DNA of 64,000 nucleotides, taken from NCBI GenBank assembly GCA_033980235.1, contig CM067070.1, positions 24,774,199-24,838,198 on the forward strand, written 5' to 3'. The position numbers and the translations under genes are program-made. The stretch is from Diadema setosum (lineage: Eukaryota; Echinodermata; Echinoidea; Diadematoida; Diadematidae). Below, piece after piece: positions 33,044 through 43,407 of this stretch. The notes under the pieces were generated by a model that saw only the letters and a list, made by a program, of their open reading frames with translations, made no database searches and was not told where the DNA came from. Every line of letters begins with the position of its first letter. The stretch's first letter is position 1.

Positions 33044-35199
33044 TTAACTACAAATGTCATAACGCGTCGACCACAGGTGTCAAAATTTTCAAACTAACTG
33101 CAAATGCCATAACGCGTCACAGGGGGTGGATCCAGGAATTCCGTAAAGCGGAGGGGCGCCTTAAAAAAATCAAAGGCTGGCGTGACACCCCCCCCCCCCA
33201 ATTTTCATCTTTATTTCTGCTGTTTTAACATACTATAGTGAGAGGGAGCCAGAGGTGGAAGAGCCCCCTCTCGAATCATGATTGCGTCAACCACAAATAT
33301 CAAAACTCATTGCTTGCATTACGGGGGCGGATCCAGGAATTCCGTAAAGGGGAGGGGCGCCTTTACAAAATGAAAGGCTGGCCCGACCCTCCCCCTTTTC
33401 TTTTTTTTTTTCTGTTGTGTTGACGAAATAAAGAGAGGGGGCACTTAGGAGGGGGGGGGGGTGCGCCTCCTCTAAATCCGCGATTGCGTAACAGGGGTGG
33501 ATTCAGGAATTCCATAAAAAAGGGGGAAGGCTTTACAAAATCAAAGGCTGGCACGACCCCCCTTTTCTTATTTTTGTTTCCGTTGGTTTAACATACTATA
33601 GTGAGGGTGCACCAGAGAGAGAAGCCCCCCCCCCCCCCTCTCGAAAATTCATTGCTTGAAATTATTGGGGGGGGGGGGGATCCAGGAATTTTTTAAAGGG
33701 GAGGCGTAAGTCTCCACAAGAAAGTCAAGGGCTGGCGTGACCTTCCACCCTCCCCCACTTTCTTCTTATTTCTGTTGTGTTGACAAAATAAAGAGAGGGG
33801 CACTGAAGGGGGATGCGCCCCCTCATAATCCGCGATTGCGTCAACCAAAAGTCAAAATCGGGAATTAACCACAAATGTCATAACACGTCGACCACAAATG
33901 TCATATCGCGTCACAGGGGCGGATGCAGGAATTCCGGAAAGGGGGGGGGGCGCCTTTACAATTTCAAAGGCTAGCGCGACACTCTGTCCCCACCCCCCCC
34001 CCCCCAATTCCTTATTTTTTTTTCTGTTGTTTTAACCGAATAATTATAGTGAGGGTGCACCAGAGGGGCATGCGGCCCCTCTCGATCCATCATTGCGTCA
34101 ACCACAAATGGAAAAACTCATTGCTTGCATTACAGGGGCGGATCCAGGAATTCCACAAAGGGGAGGGGCGCCTTTACAAAATGAAAGGCTGGCGTGACCC
34201 TCCTCACTTTTCTTCTTTTTATTTGTGTTCTGTTGACAAAATAAAGACAGGGGCACTAAGGGGGGTGCGCCTCCTCTAAATCCGCGATTGCGTCAACCGC
34301 AAATGTCAATATTGGATTAACCACAAATGTCATAACACTTCGAACACAAAATAATGTCATAACGCGTCACATGGGCGGATCAAGTAATTCCATAAAGGGG
34401 GGAGGGGGCTGGCGCGACCCCCTTTTCTTTTTTTTTTCTGTTGTTTTACCCTAATATAGTGAGGGTGCACCAGAGGGGGAAGCGCCCCCTCTCGATCCAT
34501 CATTGCGTCAACCACAAATGGAAAAACTCATTGCTTGCATTACAGGGGCGTATCCAGGAATTCCGTGAAGGGGAGGTGCCTTTACAAAATCAAAGGCTCG
34601 CGAGACACCAGCCCATTTTCTTCTTTTCGGGCACCGTGGGGGATGCGCCCCCTCTCGATCCAGGATTGCGTCAACCACAAATGACTAAACCCATTGCTTA
34701 CATTACAGGGGCGTATCCAGGAATTCCGTGAAGGGGAGGCGCCTTTACAAAATCAAAGGCTCACGCGACACCACCCCATTTTCTTCTTTTCATTTTCTCT
34801 TGTTTTAACAAAATATATAGAGGGGCACCATGGGGGATGCGCCCCCTCTCAATCCATGATTGCGTCAACCACAATGACCAAACTCATTGCTTCCATTACA
34901 GGGGCGGGTCCAGGAATTCCGTAAAGGGGAGGGGGTGCACCTTTGCATAATTAAAGCCTGACGCATCACCCCATCTTTTTATCATTTTATGTTGTTTTGA
35001 AGAAAAAAAAATAGAGGGGGCATCAGAGGGGGATGCGCCCGTCTCGATCCGCGATTGCGTCAACCACAAAATGTCAAAACTCATTGCTTGCATTACAGGG
35101 GCGGATCCAGGAATTCTGTAAAGGGGAGGAGCCTTGACAAATTTAAAACCTGCCGCACCCGTATTTTTCATTTCTGTTGTTTTAACAACAACAGAAATG

Positions 35200-36870
35200 C
35201 TTGCTCATTGCTTGTATTACAGGAGCGGGTCCAGGAATTCCGTAAAGCGTAAAGGGGAGACGTCTTCTCAAAATGAAAGGTTGACGCAATCCCCCTCCCC
35301 CTTATCAATATCGTTTTATTTCTTTTGTTTAAACGACAGTTAAAGCGGCAGTCTTTAATTGTGTAAAGGAGCCTCCATCACTTTACGGAATTCCTGGTTC
35401 CGCCCCCTGTAATGCAAACAATGGGTTTTGCCATTAACTTGTGGTTGACGCAGTCGCGGATCTAGAGGGGGACACGGTACCCCCTCCCTGTCTCTATTTT
35501 TGTTAACACAAAAGAAATTAAATGAAAAAAAAAAGGCGAGGCAGTTTGCGCAACTTTTGATTTTATAAACGCTTCTCTCCTTTACGGAATTTGGACCGCC
35601 CCTCTAATGCAAGCAATGAGTGTTGACATTTTGTGTTAACCCAATCGCGGATCGAGAGGGGGCTCATACCTCTATGGTGACTCCTTCATTTTTTTTTTTA
35701 ACAATAGAAAAATTAAAAGAAAAAATAGGGGGTGCGGCAGATTTAAATTTTGTAAAGGCGCTTCCCCTTTACGGAATTCCTGGATCCGTCCCTGTACGGT
35801 AAGAAATTAGTTTTGATATTATGGTTAACGCAATCGCGGATCGAGAAGGAGGCGCATCCCCCTCTGATGCCACCTCTCTTTTTTTAAAACAATAATAAAA
35901 TATGGGGGTGCGGCAGCCATTATAACTTGTAAAGGCGCCTCCCGTTTACTGAATTCCTGGATCCGCCCTTAATGCAAGCAATGAGTTTTGACATTTGTGG
36001 TTGACGCAATCATGGATTGGGAGGGGACTGGTACATCTCTGGTGCCCCCCTTTTTTTGTTAAAACAAAAAAAAAAATAAATAAAATGGGGGGGGGGTGGA
36101 AGCCTTTAATTTTGTAAAGGTGTCTACCTTTTACGGAATTCCTGGATCCACCTCTGTAATGCAAACGATGCAGCAGCTTTGATTTTGTAAGGGCGCCTCC
36201 CCTTAACGGAATTCCTGTATCCGCCCCTATCATGCAAGCAAAAATGAGTTTTGACATTTTGTGGTTGACCGAATCGCGGATCGAGAAGGGAGAGCATCCC
36301 CCTCTGGCGCTCCCCTCTCTTTCTTTTTCTTTAGTTAAAACAATAGAAAAATGGAAAAAATGGAGGGTTGGGGTGCGGCAGTTCTAGTTTTGTAAAGACG
36401 CCCCCCCCCCCCTTTACAAAACTCCTTGATCCGCCCCTGTAACGCGTTATAAAAAATAGAGAGGGGGTACCAGAGGGGGATGCTCCCCTCCCCCCTCGAT
36501 CCGCAATCGCGTACGTCAACCACAAATGTCAAAAATCATTGCTTGCATTACGGGGGCAGGTCCAAGAATTCCTTAAAGCGCAAAGGGGAGACGTCTTTTC
36601 AAAATGAAAGGCTTGCGAAATCCCCCTCCCCCTTATTTTTCTTTTTATTTCTTTTGTTTAAACGTTAAAAAAAAAGAAAAAAAAGAATGGGGGTGCGGCA
36701 ATCTTTAATTTTGTAAAGGGGCCTCCCCTTTACGGAATTCCTGGTTCCGCCCCATGCAATGCAAACAACGAGATTTGCCAAAAACTTGTGGTTGACGCAG
36801 TCGCGGGTCGAGAGGGGGGCGGTATACCCCCTCCCCGTCTCTACTTTTGTAAACACGAAAGAAATTGAAT
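35200..36870. repeat. Duplicated palindrome core of FB-A
   Basis: 35200-35530 and 36525-36865 are direct copies, sharing GCGTAAAGGGGAGACGTCTT/GCGCAAAGGGGAGACGTCTT, TTATTTCTTTTGTTTAAACG and GCAGTCGCGG. Each includes a switch of arm orientation, so the element has two dyad centres about 1.32 kb apart. Confidence 0.7.
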
Positions 36871-39109
36871 TAAGAAAAAGGAGAGGTGGCTTGCGCAGGC
36901 ATTTGATTTTTTTAATGGCGTCTCCCCTTTACGGAATTCCTGGACCCGCCCCTATAGTGCAATCGCGGATCGAAAGGGGGCGCATTCGTCGCTGCTGCCT
37001 TCTTTCATTTTTTAAACAACAGAAATAAAAAGAAAAAAAAAAGGGGTGCGGCTGTTCTAATTTTGTAAAGGTGGCTCCCCTTTACGAAATTCCTGGATCC
37101 GCCCCTGTGACGCGTTATGGCATTTGCAGTACATCTGGAAATTTCGACATTTTTGTGGTCGACGTCTTATGACATTTTGTGGTTAATCCAATTTTGACAT
37201 TTGCGGTTGGCGCAAACGCTGATCGAGAGGGAGCGCATCCCCCTCTGGTGCCCCCTTGCTATGTTTTGTTAACGCAACAGAAATTAATATAAGAAAATGG
37301 GGTGGGGTCTCGCCAGCCTTTGATTTTGTAAAGGTGACTCCCCTTTACGGAATTCCTGGATCCGCCCCTGTAATGCAAGCAATGAGTTTTGATTTTTGTG
37401 GTTGACGCAATCAAGCATGGAACGAGAGGGGGCGCGTCCCCCTTTGGTGCCCCCTCACTATATTTTGTTAAAAGCCTTTGATTTTTTAAAGGCGGCCATC
37501 CCCTTTAAAGAATTCCTGGATCCACCCCTCTGACGCATTATGACATTTGCAATTAGTTTGAAAATTTTGACATTTGTATGTGGTCGACGTGTTATGACAT
37601 TTATGGTTAATCTCCGATTTTGACATTTTCGGTTGACGCAATCGCGGATTGAGAGGGGGCGCATCTCCCTTCAGTGCCTCCTCTCTTTATTTCATCAAGA
37701 CAACAGAAATAAAAAGAACGAAATGGGGGATGGAGGAGGGTCGCACGAGACTTTGACTTTGTAAAGACGCCTCCCCTTTACAAAATTTCCGGATCCGCCC
37801 CTGTAATGCAAGCAATGAGCTTTTCCATTGTATTATGTGGTTGAAGCAATGATGGATCGCGAGGGGGCGCTTCCCCCTCTCGTGCACCCTCACTATATTA
37901 GGTTAAACCAACAGAAACAAAAATAAGAAAAGGGGAGTCGCGCCAGCCTTTGATTTTGTACAGGCGCCCCCCCCCCCACCCCTACGGAATTCCTGGATCC
38001 GCCCCTGTGTTCCGTTATGACATTTGTGGTTAATCCAATACTGATATTTGTGCTTGACGCAATCTCGGATTTAGAGGGGCGCATCCCCCTTTAGTGCCCC
38101 CTCTCTTTATTTTTTTTTTCAACACAACAGAAATAAAAATAAGAAAATGGGGGTGGGGGCGAAGGTCGCGCCAGCCTTTTACTTTGTAAAGCCGCCTCCC
38201 CTTTACGGAATTCCTGGATCCGCCCCCGTAATACAAGCAATGAGTTTTGATATTTCTGGTTGACGCAATGATGGGTCGACGAGAAGGGGCGCATCCCCCT
38301 CTGGTGCACCCTCACTGTAATTATTAGGTTAAAACAACAGAAAAAAATTGGGGGGGGGGGGACGTGTCGCGTCAGCCTTTGATTTTGTAAAGGCGCCTCC
38401 CCCCCCCCTTTACGGAATTCCTGGATCCCCCCCCCCCCCCCCCGTGACGCGTTATGACATTTGTGGTCGACGTGTTATTGCATTTGTGGTTAATCCCCGA
38501 TTTTGACTTGTGGTTGACGCAATCGCGGATTGAGAGGGGGTGCATCCCCCTTTAGTGCCCCTCTCTTTATTTCGTCAACACAAGAAAATGGGGAGGGGGT
38601 AAGGTCGCGCCAGCCTTTGACTTTGTAAAGACGCCTCCCCTTTACAAAATTCCTGGATTCGCCCCTGTAATGCAAGCAATGAGTTTGTCCATAATTTTAT
38701 GTGGTTGACGCAATGATGGATCGAGAGGGGGCGCTTCCCCCTCTCGTGCACCCTCACTAACAGAAACAAAAAGAAAAGGGGGTCGCGCAAGCCTTTGAAT
38801 TTGTAAAGGCCCCCCCCCCCCTTTACGGAAGTCATGGATCCGCCCCTGTGTCGCGTTATGACATTTGTGGTCGACGTGTTATGACATTTGTGGTTAATCC
38901 AATATTGATATTTGTGGTTAACGCAATCGCGGATTTAGAGGGGGCGCATCCCCCTTTAGAGCCCCCTCTCTCTATTTTGTCAAGACAACAGAAATAAAAA
39001 TAAGAAAATGGGGGGGGGGGGCCGAGGGTCACGCCAGCCTTTGATTTTGTAAAGGCGCCTCCCCTTTATGGAATTCCTCGATCCGCCCTTGTGATGCGTC
39101 ATGACATTT

Positions 39110-39472
39110 TGCAGAAAATTGGGAAATTTTGACATTTGTCGTCGACGTGTTATGACATTAGTGGTTAATCCGATTTTGACATTTGTCGTCGACGTGTTAT
39201 GACATTTGCAGTAAAAATGGAAATTTTGACATTTGTCGTCGACGTGTTATGACATTAGTGGTTGATCCGATTTTGACATTTGTCGTCGACGCGTTATGAC
39301 ATTAGTGGTTGTTTTGACATTTGTCGTCGACGCGTTATGACATTAGTGGTTGTTTTGACATTTGTCGTCGACGCGTTATGACATTAGTGGTTGTTTTGAC
39401 ATTTGTCGTCGACGTGTTATGACATTAGTGGTTGTTTTGACATTAGTGGGCGATTTTGACATTAGTGGGCTC
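39110..39472. repeat. Right cap array of FB-A (41-bp tandem repeats)
   Basis: At 39298-39420 the unit GACATTAGTGGTTGTTTTGA + CATTTGTCGTCGACGCGTTA + T repeats three times nearly exactly. Outside it are half units ending in GGGCTCTACAG. Inverse of the left cap. Confidence 0.88.
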
Positions 39473-39566
39473 TACAGGCCCCCACTACTTGTTACAGAGT
39501 AAATAAAGTTATAGGCCTAACCAGTCCACACGTGTTCGTCACACAAGAATTTGCGCAGAGAGACCA

Positions 39567-39723
39567 GGGCCCCATTTCATAAAAGATGTTAGGATGGCAA
39601 CTCTTGCTGGAATGACAACTTCCAATAGCAACAGCCAATCAGGAAGCTGGATTTTTGTCGCTGTCATGACAATTGTCATTCCAGTAAGAGTTGCTATCAT
39701 ATCAACTTTTTATGAAACGGGGC
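39567..39723. mobile_element. Palindromic MITE (GGGCCCCATTTCATAAAA ends)
   Basis: 157 bp. Left GGGCCCCATTTCATAAAA is the inverse of the right TTTTTATGAAACGGGGC, with inner GGCAACTCTTGCTGGAATGA and its inverse. Confidence 0.7.
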
Positions 39724-40009
39724 ACAGATCAGATAGTATGGGGCGCCAAGTGCTGCATGGTCCCTTTCGTTACGAAGAGAACAGCGCCATCTACATGTCA
39801 ATTGCAAGTATGTATACAAACCTGTACAGGGTGTTCCATGAAGCGGAAAATAACATGCTGGCGGGTGCAATTTCGTCACGCAATGGAGTGAGAGATTGTA
39901 ACTAATTGAACATCGCCATCCACATATCTACGCCATCCATTATGACGTATTTCTACACGTGTGGTTTTTAGGGGCAGTTATGTCACGCCACGGGGAGTGA
40001 CAGTGTTAC

Positions 40010-40012
<3 letters not shown>

Positions 40013-40062
<50 letters not shown>
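40013..40062. repeat. (TA)n microsatellite
   Basis: About 24 TA units. Confidence 0.9.
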
Positions 40063-40066
<4 letters not shown>

Positions 40067-40234
40067 TGAACTCTTCATGGTATTTTTTTTTCATTGATTC
40101 GTGACGTGACAAAGGGCCTTTCTTTTGTTTTTAATTTAAAGAGCAATGTTGGAAAAAAGCATCTTAAAATATTTTACTGAATATAAATAAAGGATCATCA
40201 CTTCAAAGCTTAGAACAACTTCGGACCATTTGAA

Positions 40235-40310
40235 ACTGATTGACAAATTACCCTGCATCGACGTAAATAAGCACTGAATTGATTAGTGTTTTAGTAGGAG
40301 CCATGATAAA
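40235..40310. repeat. CTGCATCGACGTAAATAAGC repeat, copy 1
   Basis: CTGATTGACAAATTACCCTGCATCGACG matches, partly inverted, the sequence at 42070-42178. Either two copies or the two ends of one element split by the insertions at 40334-41757. Confidence 0.5.
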
Positions 40311-40333
40311 AAAAAAAAAAAATCATGGACGTA

Positions 40334-40576
40334 CACTCTAAAAAAAAATCCGGGTCAGAACTGACCCGGAAGCGGGTCCGTTAGGTCACACCCCGTTCCG
40401 GGTCAAATATGACTTGGAATTTGGTCATGAAGATCCGGAATGGGGTCACCCTGACCCAATTCACGACTCTGAATGGGGTCATATCTGACCCCATTCCTTG
40501 TCAATACTGACCCGAACTGGATGTGACCCCAACGGACCCTTTCCGGGTCAGTTCTGACCCGGATGTTTTAAGAGTG
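40334..40576. mobile_element. Palindromic MITE, CACTCT ends, TA duplication
   Basis: TA flanks both ends. The arms share ATCCGGGTCAGAACTGACCC and the inverse, with further internal TGACCC/GGGTCA palindromes. Tc1/mariner-type target use. Confidence 0.72.
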
Positions 40577-40587
40577 TACATACTCGA

Positions 40588-40656
40588 GCAGGATTCGAAC
40601 CTACGACCTCCAGATTACCAGACAGGCGTCATCTCCACTAGACCACCGAGCTTTCG
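40588..40656 (-). mobile_element. tRNA-like SINE fragment
   Basis: Minus strand: A-box-like GGTGGTCTAGTGGAGATGA and B box GGTTCGAATCC. The anticodon stem does not pair well, so it is a SINE head and not a working tRNA. Confidence 0.55.
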
Positions 40657-40748
40657 CCCGACAGCAAGTGTTGGTTCTAATCCTTATAGCATGCAGCGTG
40701 TGAATTTGAATTGAATAACTTCGGACTAGATTGGGGCGTTCGTTAGTA

Positions 40749-41282
40749 CAGTGCACTCCCGTTACAACGAACACGGTTATAACGAAATTTCGTTATAACG
40801 AAGTAAATGTTCTGGTCCCAAAATTGTCACCATTAAAGTCTATGGTACAAAATTCGCTTATAACGAACACGGTTATAGCGAAATTTCCGTTATGACGAAG
40901 TCTTTTCCGAGCGCCACAGACAAAGAAAAACAAAAGAAATGTGCTCCGTTATAACGAAATGCGAATTGCTTTCGAAAATATAGCGGAACAAGCATTTATA
41001 GCGTCTCTGCATGGGTGAACGCTTCACACCACTGTGTGTTCGCTCCTTGTGTCACGCACAGTTCCCCTCGAGGGGAACTTGCATTTATCATTGTCATACA
41101 GTTATCCCATCACATTTCACATAGCTTTTCAGTGTATGATGAGTATTCAACAAACATAATATGGTATATATAGGTGGTTCCTTATTTTCGTTATATATTG
41201 TATTGTTCGGTTATAACGAAATTTCGTTATAACGAAAGAAAACTGCCGTTCCCGAGCATTTCGTTATAACGGGAGTGCACTG
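40749..41282. mobile_element. pogo/Tigger-like MITE, copy 1
   Basis: TA on both sides (40747-40748, 41283-41284). Ends CAGTGCACTCCCGTTA and its inverse, followed by repeated GGTTATAACGAAATTTCGTT palindromes. Internal landmarks AGTCTTTTCCGAGCGCCAC and AACTGCCGTTCCCGAGCAT. 534 bp, no transposase. Confidence 0.8.
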
Positions 41283-41463
41283 TAATCAACAATGTTTTCT
41301 GTCATTAATGCAATTCCTTTATGGTCTGATTCACAAACAGGAAGAAAATCAGTGAATGATAACGAAAATAAAGGCGCAAGAGGAAGATGCAATATCTAAT
41401 TTGTTCAAAATGGCCGAAATATCTCAATATACACTATAATATACATCGGCTCTGTGATAAGAT

Positions 41464-41757
41464 GGCTTATGTTCGTTATTACGAAGATTCGTTATTCCGA
41501 AACACACAATTTCCGTGTACCAAGAGAACCAAGAGAGACGTTAGTTGATTCGAAGATAAAGTATGGTTTGGTATTCAGAACATCTCTGACGTTGTTCCGA
41601 AGGTTCGTCAGTCCAGAACTGAAATATGATAGTTCAAAAAATGTAATGAGGTTCGGCAATTCCAAAAAAAAAAAAAAAAAAAGAAAGTTCGTATACACAC
41701 TAGCGATCCTTTTATTGCGTTTTCTTATGAACGAATATTCGGAATAATGAACTGAAA
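41464..41757. mobile_element. Palindromic MITE (TTCGTTATTCCGAA)
   Basis: GTTCGTTATTACGAAGATTC and TTCGTTATTCCGAA at the left mirror GAATATTCGGAATAATGAAC at the right. The AT-rich interior has an A run. ORFs in both strands are repeat-derived. Confidence 0.6.
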
Positions 41758-42059
41758 CCCAGAAAAGATACTTCAACATTTTCTTCTTTAATTTAAAAAA
41801 AAAAGGTCGAAATATCTCAATGAAATCTGAAAGACCAGAACTGCTTAAATATATTACATTTCCCTGTAAATCATGTCTGAATAAAAGACTACGTTATACA
41901 TTGTCAATAACAATATCTAATTACATTTACTTAGAATAATTGGGATCTGTAGTCCCCTACATTGTATTGCGCTCGCAGCATCTCTAACACCGATCTCAGT
42001 ACGTTTTATTCGAGCGATATCAAAACAATTTCTCATTATAATTTTTTTTTTTGCAACTA

Positions 42060-42180
42060 AATCACAAATATTGTCCTGTATCGACGTGAATAAGCACGGA
42101 ATTGATCATTGTCTAAGTGGTAGCCATGACAGCGCATGACAAAAAGTCGATGCAGGGCATTTTGTCAATCAGTAAAAATC
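42060..42180. repeat. CTGTATCGACGTGAATAAGC repeat, copy 2
   Basis: Matches 40250-40310 (CGACGTGAATAAGCAC, GGTAGCCATGA) and closes with the inverse TCGATGCAGGGCATTTTGTC. Confidence 0.5.
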
Positions 42181-42319
42181 GCCCGACTGTTCTCATTTGT
42201 TTTGATTTGTTATGCTACTCAGAGGTTTATTTACACATTTCAACATGTATCAAATAATATTGCAGAGTGAGTTTTAAATTATATGACATTGAATTCAATT
42301 CAATTCAATTTAAAATGAT

Positions 42320-42325
42320 TTTATT
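42320..42325 (-). promoter_or_regulatory. Candidate polyadenylation signal of the GPCR gene
   Basis: TTTATT on the plus strand is AATAAA on the gene strand, about 455 nt beyond the stop codon at 42781. The intervening sequence has no recognisable repeat and could be 3' UTR. Weak by itself because of AT richness. Confidence 0.3.
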
Positions 42326-42780
42326 TCCATATAAAGTAATACAAAGTAATGTACATAACGCTTACATGAGTAGGGCCTACATAATATAAGGAACTTTGAA
42401 CCACGTAAGTTTCAACAAAATATGAATACAATATTATAATGATATCAAGTTTGGTTTGGTTAAATAAACAAGTAAGCAATACGATCTTAATTTGTAACTC
42501 TACATGGAAAAGACGAATCATAAGAAAAGCGATAGTATAGCTTGTAAAATTTGTGAATTACACTAGAAGGTGAGGGCATCTCAAGATCCGTCAAGGACTC
42601 CATACAAGATATTGCAAAATAAAATATGTTTAGGTGTATGTTTATGACTATCATAATTAATGTATCGGTATCAAGTGTCAATTGAGTGTTAACTTTTTGG
42701 ATAAAATACATGTCAAGCATACGAGGATCCTATGCTGATATAGGGCCTATGTCGTATTGCGTGCCTATACTTGACGAAAT

Positions 42781-43407
42781 TCAGTTGCTGTATTGTGAAG
42801 TCACAGTAAATTGTGTTGGATGTACTTTGCGACTTTGACAGTCTGGCAGTATCGCCCGGAATTCGCTCATTCGCCACCAGTACACAATGAGGTCTGTGAG
42901 AGCAGTGAAGACTGTACACACTGTGGAAAACAGCAAGCTAGTTTCTGACACACGACCAGAAATCAGCATCACCCAGTAGCATGTAGGAGCAACGCTTAGC
43001 AGAAAGCGACTGCCATACACAAAAGCCATCGTCGTCAAAATACGACGATTTTCCACTTTCCGCTGGGCAACATTCCCGCTCGGTGAATGCGTTACCGCAA
43101 CGCTCCGGTATATTAGCGTGTAACATAGTCCAGTTAAGACGATAGCTGATATTGATGTGACTGTAAGGACCAGGGTCAGGACGCCCTCAAAGAAGAGTAG
43201 TCCCAGGACCACCATTAAGAAGGGGATTCCCCAAATCAGAAGACAAATCGCAACGCAGCGCGGTGTGGTGATGATGCCTCGTGAGCCGAATGGGTCGAAT
43301 CGGATGGTTACGAGTTGGTAGACGGCCACGAGTACGATGCAGCTGTTAGCTACGTGGACGGCCTGGCACGGCATAAAAACCAGGAAGCGACAGAAGAACG
43401 CGCAGTC
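42781..43407 (-). CDS. Rhodopsin-like GPCR, exon 2 (TM3 to C-terminus)
   Basis: Follows a TTTTCTCCTTGCATCAG acceptor and starts in phase 0 with Asp107-Cys108. It encodes 208 residues and a stop; the joined protein is 314 residues, normal for a compact class A receptor. TM3 is about 112-137, TM4 about 157-179 with Trp165, TM5 about 182-206, TM6 about 229-255, TM7 about 262-284, then a short helix-8-like SEFRAIL and a tail without Cys-rich palmitoylation. Signature motifs are eroded: DRY is replaced by YQL (before VTI), CWxP by S-V-A-P (F241 to P247), NPxxY by DLIVY (278-282), and the second extracellular loop lacks the usual disulfide Cys. The frame is open throughout, so this is a divergent, lineage-specific receptor rather than an obvious pseudogene. 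Confidence 0.83.
   Translation of the reverse strand, partial: DCAFFCRFLVFMPCQAVHVANSCIVLVAVYQLVTIRFDPFGSRGIITTPRCVAICLLIWGIPFLMVVLGLLFFEGVLTLVLTVTSISAIVLTGLCYTLIYRSVAVTHSPSGNVAQRKVENRRILTTMAFVYGSRFLLSVAPTCYWVMLISGRVSETSLLFSTVCTVFTALTDLIVYWWRMSEFRAILPDCQSRKVHPTQFTVTSQYSN

Larger units (their letters stand above)
31025..39472. mobile_element. 8.4-kb palindromic foldback element FB-A
   Basis: Left end CTGTAGAGCCCACTAATGTC and right end GACATTAGTGGGCTCTACAG are exact inverse copies. Each end carries 41-bp-type repeats (CGTCGACG core) and then an arm of roughly 18 head-to-tail units. The units start ACAGGGGCGGATCCAGGAAT, contain TAAAGGGGAGGCGCC, AAAATCAAAGGCTGGCGCGA, GATGCGCCCCCTCTCGATCC and GATTGCGTCAACCAC, and end CATTGCTTGCATTACAG. 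The right arm holds the same units inverted. Orientation first switches near 35345, and a duplicated core switches again near 36440 and 36660. No transposase-like frame; all ORFs recur with the unit. Target duplication not found. Confidence 0.85.

Noticed and set aside
31619..38835. Many 60-120 codon frames with shared peptides such as RGRIQEFRKGE
   Set aside because: They are translations of the FB-A unit, recur once per unit on mirrored strands, and contain homopolymer-encoded runs.
39298..39420. Regular direct repeats that superficially resemble a CRISPR array
   Set aside because: The units are contiguous without unique spacers, mirror an array at the other end of a transposon, and the DNA is clearly from an animal nuclear genome.
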